Below are positions 43,719-51,669 of a stretch of 51,669 bases of DNA, in pieces. The DNA comes from Promethearchaeota archaeon (GTDB lineage: Archaea > Asgardarchaeota > Lokiarchaeia > Sigyniarchaeales > Promethearchaeaceae), in contig WJKO01000639.1 of the NCBI GenBank assembly GCA_014729055.1, positions 1 through 51,669 of the forward strand, written 5' to 3'. Position 1 is the stretch's first letter, and every line of letters starts with the position of its first letter. The notes below the pieces were generated by a model. It saw only the letters and a program-made list of their open reading frames with translations, did no database searches and had not been told where the DNA came from. A program made the translations under genes and the position numbers.

Positions 43719-44232
43719 AAAAACATTAACCCCATTTCTAAAATAGTAATTTCTAAATAAATTAATAAACATATCGATTGTTGAAAATTGGGAGATTGTT
43801 TAATAATTTCTTGTGATTTTTTTGGGCTCTTTTACAAACATTCTAAGATAATTTTTTATTGATACATGAGCTGTTAAACCGCAAGCTGTATTTTAAACTA
43901 ACGAGAACCAATTTATGGGAATACCTTAAAAATTAGAAAGAACTATTAGGCCAGTTTGATATTATTGGGATTATTTACAAGAAAAGTACAAATTTTAGAT
44001 AAATTGTTTATTGTAGGTAAAAAGCCTAGTATTTAGATAGCTAATCAATAATACTTAGACTTTATATGTAGCTAATTAAATAATATTAAAAATGAGGATT
44101 GTTTTGATGATCTCAATTATTTTTTCCGATAAAAAAGACCCTGCATAATCCAAAGGAAAAATTGATAGAATTGTCATTACTAGCTCTCATTTTTTGGTAA
44201 TAAGCTACTACTAGTAGCCTTATATTAGTTTA

Positions 44233-44485
44233 TTATTCAGCTGGAAATTCCAAGTCTAGTCCTAACTCTTCAGCCCAATAACAGAACCGCTTTGTTTTAA
44301 ATGATAAACAAGTGTCGTTAGCGTTAACGTCCCTCTTCTCAAAACCATCCATATCAAGAGAATAGGAAACCAAACCATTAACATTGATGTGGAAAAGAAA
44401 CCAGCTCAAGGAATTTTAGGTGAGAATATTTGTCAAGCCATTCTTCATTATTTTCAGTGAAAGAATAGGAAGAGGTTCTTTAGGC
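44233..44485 (-). pseudogene. Frameshifted gene remnant (C-terminal part), family not identified
   Basis: Minus strand: frame A ...RTSSYSFTENNEEWLDKYSHLKFLELVSFPH then frame B INVNGLVSYSLDMDGFEKRDVNANDTCLSFKTKRFCYWAEELGLDLEFPAE-stop-stop; protein-like composition in both, joined by one frameshift, in-frame stop upstream. Confidence 0.4.
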
Positions 44486-44620
44486 AAAGCTACCTTTGCT
44501 TTTACAGAAGCATTTTTCTAAAACAAAAATCTTCGTCACTTTTTAAAGATCATTTATTTAAATTAATAGGCTTATCTAGACCGATAAAAATCCATACTGT
44601 AAATTTTTTGACGGTACAAA

Positions 44621-44650
44621 AACAATAATTTCAAACAAAAAATTATTGTT
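44621..44650. terminator. Perfect inverted repeat in intergenic region
   Basis: AACAATAATT-N10-AATTATTGTT. Confidence 0.35.
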
Positions 44651-44739
44651 AGAAATCAAAAAAAAAAAGAAATATTCCTTAAATAATTCAAGACCAGCTC
44701 AAAGATTTCAACTTATTTGTTCAATTAATCGTTAAGAAA

Positions 44740-45126
44740 CTAGAAATCGTATAATGCCCGTATAAAGTCCTTTATCTTTTTTAAACCCAAATGGTCGATG
44801 ACTCGTTCGATGAGTTCTTCCTTTTCAACCGGTTTATCGATCACTTCTTTTGCACCCGCTTGTAAAATGTCCTCTCCTTGGTCAGGATAGGCAGTAATCG
44901 AAACAATCTTTGCATCAGGATCATATTGGAGGATTTCTTGAGTGGCTTGAATCCCATCTTTGTCGGGAATGAGAATATCCATCAAGACCAAGTCAGGGTT
45001 ATGTTCTTTGTACATTTCTACTCCTTTAGTACCAGTGCTGGCTTCGAGCAGGTCAAATTCTTTTAATAAAACCTTTAGGAGTTCCCGAAACTCGTCATTG
45101 TCATCAATAATTAAAATTTGAAACAA
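44740..45126 (-). CDS. CheY-like single-domain response regulator
   Basis: ILIIDDNDEFRELL, acceptor DLVLMDILIPDKDG, SITAY, KPVEKEEL. Track ORF extends to 45240, but TTG at 45126 preceded by GGAG fits the receiver-domain start. Confidence 0.88.
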   Translation of the reverse strand: MFQILIIDDNDEFRELLKVLLKEFDLLEASTGTKGVEMYKEHNPDLVLMDILIPDKDGIQATQEILQYDPDAKIVSITAYPDQGEDILQAGAKEVIDKPVEKEELIERVIDHLGLKKIKDFIRALYDF

Positions 45127-45360
45127 AATTACTTCTCCCTTGGAAAGATGATGAAAACAATAATCTTTCTCAAGTATTTTAAGGTTACCTTTTTTAACTA
45201 GAGAAGTTTTACAGTTTGAAAGTGAATGTCCGTTTAGCAAATGGATTATGGTTCTATGACTGAAGCGACAATAATATTTCCCAATCAGTTATTTACGGAA
45301 TGAGTCAATATGCAGATGGGGGGCTTAGAGAATTTTAAAAAGCTGAAAAAAATGACTCCT

Positions 45361-45735
45361 CGGATAAGTCGTTGAGTGATTCTTAGTCAGTTACGACTTT
45401 TGGTAGCACTACCGAGCCCGACCTCCCGAAGACGAAGAGCCCGAACGAGTCTGAAGGGGAGCTGCTGAGTGATTGACGGGTGAAAACATGACCGCGGAGG
45501 AGAATAGTTTCACCCCCCTCTTGCCAAGCAAGTTTTATAGCCCGTCGACCAAAGAAGAAGGAGAAGTCGAGAGTCAACGGCTCTCGGCCCAGGGGACAGG
45601 TGACCCGCCCCCTTGCGAAAAGCCGATCCCAGCAACGCATCGGCAGGAATCCGCTGGAAGGAGAGTGTCCAACAACTGCTCTGCTTCAGGTAAAGGTGGA
45701 GGAAGCGAGAAAAAGAAAAACTTTTTAATTTTTTA
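45361..45735. ncRNA. Structured non-coding RNA candidate (strand and family unresolved; RNase P/SRP RNA should be tested)
   Basis: GC-rich island in AT-rich intergenic DNA with multiple hairpins: 45402-45413 GGTAG-CA-CTACC; 45530-45542 CTTGC-CAA-GCAAG; 45568-45586 CGAGAG-TCAACGG-CTCTCG; 45622-45644 GCCGAT...ATCGGC; T-rich stretches at both edges. Confidence 0.5.
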
Positions 45736-45745
45736 AAAAGTTGTC

Positions 45746-45985
45746 ATGGCAACGAAACCGTATATTAGTTCCTCCAATTATCTTTTGAAGATGAGTGATT
45801 TCCCGAAAGGAAAATGGTGTAAAATATTCGATGCATTATATTGGAATTTCATCGAAAATCAAAAAGAAAAATTACAAGAAAATCCGAGAATGAGACTTAT
45901 GTTGAATATCTTAGAAAAAAAGGGAAAAGAGGAAATAGAAGAATTAACAACTACAGCTCGAGAGTTCATGCAAGAATTCGAATAA
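45746..45985 (+). CDS. Small hypothetical protein
   Basis: 79 aa, ATG start, soluble charged composition; stands alone. Confidence 0.45.
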   Translation: MATKPYISSSNYLLKMSDFPKGKWCKIFDALYWNFIENQKEKLQENPRMRLMLNILEKKGKEEIEELTTTAREFMQEFE

Positions 45986-46122
45986 AAATTGCCAATTCAC
46001 TCAAATCGGAAAAAAAGTAAACAACAATCATTTTATGCGGATAACTATTATTTACTCAACTTGTTTTAGAAGATAGTTGTTAAGCACAAAAGGGGTATAC
46101 CATTTAAAACAAGCTTTCTCTT

Positions 46123-46614
46123 TCAAAGAGCAATGGGCTCTGAACTTAGATCATGAAACCAGAACCGGAATGAATCATTTAAAGCGCGAACTTCTTGAAT
46201 AAGAGGAGGATGGGTTCGAATTTTCTCAAACAAATCTTGATCAAAGGTTGCGAAAACCTCAGCAAAACAAACCGCGGTAGAAAGAATCAAACAATCAAAA
46301 AAATCAGAATGAAAAACGCGAATTTTTACTGCTAATTCAAGTAGGAGGGGATTGGTATACCAAGGTAGAGCTCGTAAACGCTTATCCCAACGAAGAGCGT
46401 CAAGTCCGCGAGTAATATCAGCAACAACCAGAGTATTATCTTTTTGAGAAACAAGTTTTGCTCCTTTCGCAGCAAGCTCAAAAAGAGAGAGCTCAGAAAA
46501 ATAAAACTCATGGACGTTTGTTGTAAGAATACGATGGAGAAAAGAAGGAGAGATGATATCAACAGTTACAGAAATAGTGGGGAGTAAATATGTAGTATCA
46601 AGAAGCACCTTCAT
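46123..46614 (-). CDS. PIN-domain protein, VapC-like toxin
   Basis: 163 aa; MKVLLDTTYLLP, FFDCLILSTA, FATFDQDL PIN acidic residues; 4-bp overlap with antitoxin-like gene. Confidence 0.75.
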   Translation of the reverse strand: MKVLLDTTYLLPTISVTVDIISPSFLHRILTTNVHEFYFSELSLFELAAKGAKLVSQKDNTLVVADITRGLDALRWDKRLRALPWYTNPLLLELAVKIRVFHSDFFDCLILSTAVCFAEVFATFDQDLFEKIRTHPPLIQEVRALNDSFRFWFHDLSSEPIAL

Positions 46615-46874
46615 CGTTCTGCATCTTCCGACAGAGTTTTACGAAATTGTTTCCAAGCATGAGAACTGATAGTTACTTTAGAGGGGTTGGACAAAATTTC
46701 CTCCAGTGAATCCACTTTGCGAATAATTAGTTTATCCCCTTGTAAAGTTAAAAGGATAGGTTGATCTTTGTGCAAACCAAGCTTTTCGCGCAATTCTTTG
46801 GGAGGAAAAATCTCCCCTTTAGAACCTATCTTTAATAAAAACTCTTGATATTCTTTGATAGTCATTGAGCTCAC
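46611..46874 (-). CDS. AbrB/SpoVT-like antitoxin
   Basis: 87 aa; 'KIGSKGEIFPPKELREKLGLHKDQPILLTLQGDKLIIRKV' AbrB swapped-hairpin pattern. Confidence 0.75.
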   Translation of the reverse strand: MSSMTIKEYQEFLLKIGSKGEIFPPKELREKLGLHKDQPILLTLQGDKLIIRKVDSLEEILSNPSKVTISSHAWKQFRKTLSEDAER

Positions 46875-47287
46875 AAGTAAAATTTACACTCGAAAAAATA
46901 AAAGGTTTCCGAGTAATAGTAGGTCTAAAAAGAAGGTAATCATACTCTCATCAAAGGGAGGCTATCCTTAGTTAAAGTGAATGACTAATGATAGACTCGT
47001 AACCACTTTTTCTTTCCTTCTTCCTAGTTGATCTTGCTGATTCTAGTCCTCCTCCTTCTGAGAGAGAATGCGACTATTGGAATAACAAGAATTGCCAGAC
47101 TATGGCCGAGGATATGCTGGGTTATACAGAGTGTTAACTGAATAGGGGAGAGGCTATGCAGGTTTTTGTTGAATTTCTTGTGAGCTACTCTATGTGAAGT
47201 AAATTATTCGCTCATAGAAAAGAAGCTACTCGACCAAAGGACAAAAAAAGAATAAGTGACTTAATATAGATAATAAGGAACACCATC

Positions 47288-47764
47288 TTGATTAGTAATT
47301 TTTCTGTCAGAAAAGCAACCGTAGAAGATGCTTCGGCTATTCATGAAATACTGAATGCTGCTTTTGAGAAATATCGGAGCTATTATACTGAGGAGGGATT
47401 TGCAGACACAATATTATCACCTCAAGGGGTGATGGAACGACTGCAAAAAATGGAGTTATATGTGGCAGTTATTGGTAACGAAAAGATAGTGGGGACAATA
47501 GGATGGACTAGAATAACTGATGAAGAAGCACATATTCGGGGAATGGCGGTGCATCCCGATTATCACGGAACTGGTATTGCAACAGCACTGTTAAAAAGAA
47601 CTGAACAAGAGATAGAAAAGGCAGGCTGTAATTATATCACCTTAGATACAACAGAAGTATTGAAAAGAGCCCAGAGATTCTATCAAAAACAGGGATATGA
47701 ACGCACCGGGAAAGTAAGTGATTTCTTTGGTATGCCAATCTTCGAATTCAGTAAAAAATTGTAA
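47288..47764 (+). CDS. GNAT family N-acetyltransferase
   Basis: 158 aa; VRKATVEDASAIHEIL, IRGMAVHPDYHGTGIATALLKRTEQ, FYQKQGYERTGK. Confidence 0.9.
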   Translation: MISNFSVRKATVEDASAIHEILNAAFEKYRSYYTEEGFADTILSPQGVMERLQKMELYVAVIGNEKIVGTIGWTRITDEEAHIRGMAVHPDYHGTGIATALLKRTEQEIEKAGCNYITLDTTEVLKRAQRFYQKQGYERTGKVSDFFGMPIFEFSKKL

Positions 47765-47960
47765 GATTGATCTAATCGAGAGTAATCTGAGGGAAGAATA
47801 GGAAAACGTTTTATTAAAATTAAAATCATTTATTCCAGCTGCGAATAGTTCTCGAACCAGCAAAAAAGGAAAAAGAACAAGAAAATTTTTGCCTAAGATT
47901 TAAGAGGGAAAAAAATAAGCTTATATATTAAAATAAAGAAATTTGATGCGGTGGAAATAG

Positions 47961-48260
47961 ATGCCTACTACCCTAACAACGAGTGTAGAGGACAAACTCG
48001 CAAAGCTGATTGATAAAATTGCTCAAGAAGAAGGGATGGATCGTTCTACTGTAATAAGAAGATTTCTAATCAACTCAACAACAGAATGGTTAATTGAAAA
48101 ATATCTCAAAAAATACGAAGAAGGAAAAATAACTCTTTGGCAGGCAGCTGAAAAATGTGAACTTTCATTATGGGAAATGATCGCTGAAGTAAAGAAAAGA
48201 AGGATAAAGGTTCCTTATACCATTGAAGAATTACAAGAAGATATGAAGGGACTGGGATGA
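47961..48260 (+). CDS. RHH/UPF0175-like antitoxin
   Basis: 99 aa; 'KLIDKIAQEEGMDRSTVIRRFL' RHH-like and 'YEEGKITLWQAAEKCELSLWEM' UPF0175-like motif. Confidence 0.72.
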   Translation: MPTTLTTSVEDKLAKLIDKIAQEEGMDRSTVIRRFLINSTTEWLIEKYLKKYEEGKITLWQAAEKCELSLWEMIAEVKKRRIKVPYTIEELQEDMKGLG

Positions 48261-48778
48261 GCGTAGTAACAAACGCAACACCATTGATTTATCTAGCAAA
48301 AATAGGTAAATTACTACTTTTAAAAAAAATTTATGGACGAGTGATAATTCCTGAAGAAGTGAGAAAAGAGGTTGTTGATAAGGGAAAACAATTAGGAGAA
48401 CCAGATGCTTTAATAATAGAACAAGCAATTAAAGATGGCTGGTTGATAGTTGAAAAAACAAAGAAAAGCAAACTTCCAGTGGACATACAAGCAGGAGAAG
48501 CAGCAGTATTAGCGATTGCAAAAGAAAAGAAGATTAAAGAAGTGATTATCGATGAAATTTCTGCTCGAACAGCTGCAAAAATTTTTGGATTAACCCCAAA
48601 AGGAACGATATCTATTCTATTAAAGGCATTAGCAATAAAAGAGATTACCCTTGAAGAATTTATTGACTTTTTAGAAAAACTTTTACAACATGGTTTTAGA
48701 TTAAAAGAAGAGATTTATTTGGAAGCTATTAAAAAAGCAAAAAAACTTGATAAAGAGGAAAAAGAAGAAGTAGAATGA
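48257..48778 (+). CDS. DUF3368-like PIN-fold protein (toxin partner)
   Basis: 173 aa; VTNATPLIYLAKIGKLLLLKKIYGRVIIPEEV, DIQAGEAAVLAIAKEK, VIIDEISARTAAKIFGL; overlaps antitoxin by 4 bp. Confidence 0.78.
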   Translation: MSVVTNATPLIYLAKIGKLLLLKKIYGRVIIPEEVRKEVVDKGKQLGEPDALIIEQAIKDGWLIVEKTKKSKLPVDIQAGEAAVLAIAKEKKIKEVIIDEISARTAAKIFGLTPKGTISILLKALAIKEITLEEFIDFLEKLLQHGFRLKEEIYLEAIKKAKKLDKEEKEEVE

Positions 48779-48969
48779 AAGTTCTCTAAAAAGAATTTTT
48801 TTCTAAGACCCATATGGAAAACAACGCGATCTGCTTTTAACGAGTAATGAGAACGCAAAGGGGAGAATAACACTCACAGTCAAAACCAATGAAATAACAA
48901 AATGATAGAGTAATGAAAGATTATTAGGCAATAGGATAATAGTATTCCTAAAAAAAGGACTTGAATACC

Positions 48970-50142
48970 ATGGCAGCCAAACGAGAGCATTACAAAATAA
49001 GTGAAATTGAACATTTAGCGATAAAAGTGTTAGAAAATAGTGGCTATCCAGAGAAAGCGGCAAAGGCTACCGCTCAAGCATTACTCGAGGCAGATAAAAG
49101 GGGTATTTTTTCCCATGGATTAGCCGGAGGAACGGGGCTCGAAGAAGCAGCCAATTTAACGGGACTATTTACCACAGTAAATCCAAAAGCTGAACCAGAA
49201 ATTCTGGTACAGAAATATCCAACTATTGCAATAATTGATGCTCACAGTGCTCCAGGGCATATTACCTCAGAAGTGGCTGTTGAGTTGGTAAAAAAGCTTG
49301 CGAAAAAATATGGACTAGCTAAAGTAATAGTAAAAGAAGCCAATCATTTCGGAGCAGCAGGCGTCTGGAGTGAAAGGATAACGAAAGAAGGAGATTTAAT
49401 GGGGATTGTCACCTGTACAACTTCAGCACTAGCAAAACCTATGGGCGATGACCCCGAGGGATTAGATTATACTAAAGGAGCGGGAAAAAAATTACGGGTA
49501 GGAACAAATCCCATTGCTATATCCATTCCCCATAGTAACGGCTTATTAACCTTAGATATGGCTCTCACAAGAATGGCGGCGAATTATTGTATTAAAGCCT
49601 ACAAAACAGGGGAAAAGTTGAAGATACCAGAATATGTCGCTGACAAAGAGTACAATTCAACATTAGACCCAAAGGATTTCATTGAAATAATTGATGGGAA
49701 ACAGCATTTCAAAGGAAGTATTTTTCCCCTTGGATCAACCTCAGCAGGATATAAAGGAGATGCCTTGCTTCGAATGATTGAAATTGAACACTCAATTGGT
49801 GGAGGAGCCATCGAAAAAATTGAGTCCAGTCCAACCAGCCCGAGAATTTCACTGGCATTCCAAGCCCAAGCAGTGGACTGCCTGTATACAAAAGAGGAAG
49901 CACAAACTCACGTCCGAGAAATAATGAAGGATTATGAAGGAAAATATTTTGGAACGGCTACAAGATGGCCGGGTGACCGAGCGAAGAAAGCACTCGAATA
50001 TTCCCAAAAAGAAGGGATCCCCTACCACAAAGAACAAGTAAATATGTTAAAACGAGCAGCAAAAAGAGCAGAGGTAGATTTTGATGCATTAGTTCAATCA
50101 TTAGGGAATAAGAACTATCCGCAAGAAATTTTTAAGAAATAA
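48970..50142 (+). CDS. Ldh2/MdhB-type NAD(P)-dependent malate/L-lactate dehydrogenase
   Basis: ~390 aa; DKRGIFSHG, ANHFGAAG, LRVGTNPIAISIP, LGGxxxxxGYKG-like region; ATG 48970 more likely than TTG 48961. Confidence 0.88.
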   Translation: MAAKREHYKISEIEHLAIKVLENSGYPEKAAKATAQALLEADKRGIFSHGLAGGTGLEEAANLTGLFTTVNPKAEPEILVQKYPTIAIIDAHSAPGHITSEVAVELVKKLAKKYGLAKVIVKEANHFGAAGVWSERITKEGDLMGIVTCTTSALAKPMGDDPEGLDYTKGAGKKLRVGTNPIAISIPHSNGLLTLDMALTRMAANYCIKAYKTGEKLKIPEYVADKEYNSTLDPKDFIEIIDGKQHFKGSIFPLGSTSAGYKGDALLRMIEIEHSIGGGAIEKIESSPTSPRISLAFQAQAVDCLYTKEEAQTHVREIMKDYEGKYFGTATRWPGDRAKKALEYSQKEGIPYHKEQVNMLKRAAKRAEVDFDALVQSLGNKNYPQEIFKK

Positions 50143-50238
50143 TAGTATTGGGTATCAAAATAATTTTTTGAAGAAACTTAATCTGTAAAAACCATCACTA
50201 GCATTTTTTGGAGTAGTAATTAGAAAAAGAAAAATGAT

Positions 50239-50256
50239 GACGGGGACTACCCCGTC
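50239..50256. terminator. GC-rich stem-loop between convergent genes
   Basis: GACGGGG-ACTA-CCCCGTC perfect 7-bp stem. Confidence 0.4.
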
Positions 50257-50300
50257 GCAGACAATGGAGGGAAAATGATGGGGGAAATAAGCTACAAGCG

Positions 50301-51101
50301 TTATTGTTCCAGAAGCTTGGCTACAAATTTTCCATGTACTATTGCTAACCGGTTCAAGAGATGCAAGGTTGCAGTGAGCAGAAAGACCCCGACAAATGGT
50401 GCACAAACATAAAAAATGCCCATTATCCACATCGGGAAGAATGGATCATACCAATAGGAAGAGAAAACCTGGCCAACAAAGGCATACTCTACAATAAGGT
50501 TAACCCAAGAAAAGATTAATCCAAGGGATGTTGACAATAAGGTGACCATGACAGTAAAAACAATTATACCTACAGGCATGGCAACAAAGAGAAAATAAGC
50601 AAAGGCTTTCAGAATAACTTTATTCTTTAAAGCACCAAAGGCTTTCTTAATGAAATTCCCTTCAGTTGAAAGATTAGGTTCCTGGGAAGGTAATCTTACT
50701 CCCACTAGTTTTTCCATAAGCCAGCCTTGGGCTTTCAATAAAAAGGGCAAGCTCACTAAAAAGAGATACAAGAGAAAGATCCCAAAAATGGTTACCAGTA
50801 GACCCGCTGAAACTGAAAAAAGGGTTACAGTATAGACAAAATAAAAAATCCCTAAAGGAAACAGCAACAAAAGATATAACAAATTCAGATAGGTTCGCCC
50901 TTGAGCATAAACTCCAAAGAAACTGGTTCGTAATAACGGATGTTTTGCTTGGTCCACTCTTGTATGATAGTAGCCCTCCGGTTCTCGGGTAACTTGCTCA
51001 TTTGTTCGAGCTATTCGCATACCACAGTGACGGCAAAAGAGGTCCAAGGCATCTATTTTCGTGCCGCATTGAGTACAAAATTCTTTTGACATTTTTTTCA
51101 C
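50301..51101 (-). CDS. N-terminal zinc-ribbon multi-pass membrane protein
   Basis: 266 aa; FCTQCGTKIDALDLFCRHCGMRI ribbon then several hydrophobic helices. Confidence 0.75.
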   Translation of the reverse strand: MKKMSKEFCTQCGTKIDALDLFCRHCGMRIARTNEQVTREPEGYYHTRVDQAKHPLLRTSFFGVYAQGRTYLNLLYLLLLFPLGIFYFVYTVTLFSVSAGLLVTIFGIFLLYLFLVSLPFLLKAQGWLMEKLVGVRLPSQEPNLSTEGNFIKKAFGALKNKVILKAFAYFLFVAMPVGIIVFTVMVTLLSTSLGLIFSWVNLIVEYAFVGQVFSSYWYDPFFPMWIMGIFYVCAPFVGVFLLTATLHLLNRLAIVHGKFVAKLLEQ

Positions 51102-51453
51102 ACCAACTAATTTAGTTACTACTCTGGTGGTTGTTATTGGGGAGTCTTCCTATTTAAAGGGCACCATATTCCAATGAAAAAACTCAGACTAGTTAGTTCC
51201 CGAGCAATAGGTCAGCTCCTTTTAGAAAGAACATAAGAAAGAACAAATAGTTGAGTAATAGTTCGAAAATAAGGACAAGGAAAGATGGTAACTCGAGCTT
51301 TGTTTTTTTCAAAAGTCTTAACTTTTTAGCTAAAAGGATAGTATACTTTGGAAGGTACATTGTTCTTCTAAAAGGGAGGACTAAATCTGGACTTATTGGT
51401 ATTCGAGTTATTCGAGTCTTTGTGAAAGAGAAAGAAGAAAAGGAGGAATTGAA

Positions 51454-51669
51454 TTAAGGCTCTGGCAAACCAAAGCCTTGTTCAACTAACCGTCCAAAGT
51501 CCCTGACAAATTGAACAGCAGGAGCACCATCAGTAATATCATGGTCAAAGACAATAGTAACATTCATGATTTCTCTGTTCACGATTTCTTTAGCTCGTAT
51601 TACCGGTTTCTCTTCGATTCCACCGAGAATAACATATAACGGGTTGGATGACAAAGGAATGCCCCAACC
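51454..51669 (-). CDS. 2-oxoacid dehydrogenase E2 acyltransferase catalytic domain, C-terminal fragment (truncated by window)
   Basis: Frame open to window edge: GWGIPLSSNPLYVILGGIEEKPVIRAKEIVNREIMNVTIVFDHDITDGAPAVQFVRDFGRLVEQG; catalytic DHxxxDGA-like motif. Confidence 0.8.
   Translation of the reverse strand, partial: GWGIPLSSNPLYVILGGIEEKPVIRAKEIVNREIMNVTIVFDHDITDGAPAVQFVRDFGRLVEQGFGLPEP

Noticed and set aside
45361-45735. Firm call as RNase P RNA or SRP RNA
   Set aside because: The conserved cores (e.g. GAGGAAAGUCC-like CR-I; SRP helix-8 GUCAGG..GGAA..GCAGC) were not convincingly found on either strand.
45383-45736. ORFs 45383..45640 (-) and 45473..45736 (+)
   Set aside because: Overlapping on both strands of a GC-rich hairpin-rich segment; translations look non-protein-like; better explained as ncRNA.
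51251-51457. 68-aa plus-strand ORF
   Set aside because: Short, GTG/ATG start uncertain, no recognisable family; cannot support as a gene.
1-51669. tRNA/rRNA genes, transposases or CRISPR arrays
   Set aside because: None recognised by eye; no tRNA cloverleaf, IS transposase motif or repeat-spacer array found.

Overview
AT-rich archaeal-type window, most consistent with an Asgard-like genome (inference from gene content). It has three parts. (1) Nine large secreted or membrane-anchored surface-protein genes flank the centre. They carry FG-GAP/VCBS-like, LVIVD-like or SBBP-like beta-propeller heads, long Asp-rich thrombospondin-type-3-like (TSP3) calcium-binding stalks, Thr/Pro linkers, and a C-terminal TM. 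One runs off the left edge and is missing from the supplied ORF track. (2) The centre (~12.1-27.3 kb) is a three-transcription-unit cluster and the most interesting part of the window. It encodes a TPR/SNAP-like protein, a tail-anchored zinc-ribbon + RING-like protein, two P-loop GTPases resembling the DO-GTPase class, a large GAP1-like GTPase-associated protein, a large protein ending in a single-HKD PLD domain, two Snf7/ESCRT-III-like proteins, a Vps4-like AAA ATPase with a possible MIT-like N-terminus, and a coiled-coil protein. I propose it as a candidate GTPase/PLD/ESCRT/RING membrane-remodelling or conflict system. (3) The right end (~44-51.7 kb) has a response regulator, a GC-rich structured RNA candidate, two toxin-antitoxin-like PIN modules, a GNAT, an Ldh2-type dehydrogenase, a zinc-ribbon membrane protein and a partial 2-oxoacid dehydrogenase E2. 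Other notable items are a homopolymer frameshift that separates a signal peptide from its surface protein (A9 tract at 11572-11580), a promoterless junction between two surface genes, paired stem-loops behind two paralogous receptors with intracellular wHTH-like domains, and a frameshifted gene remnant at ~44.2-44.5 kb.
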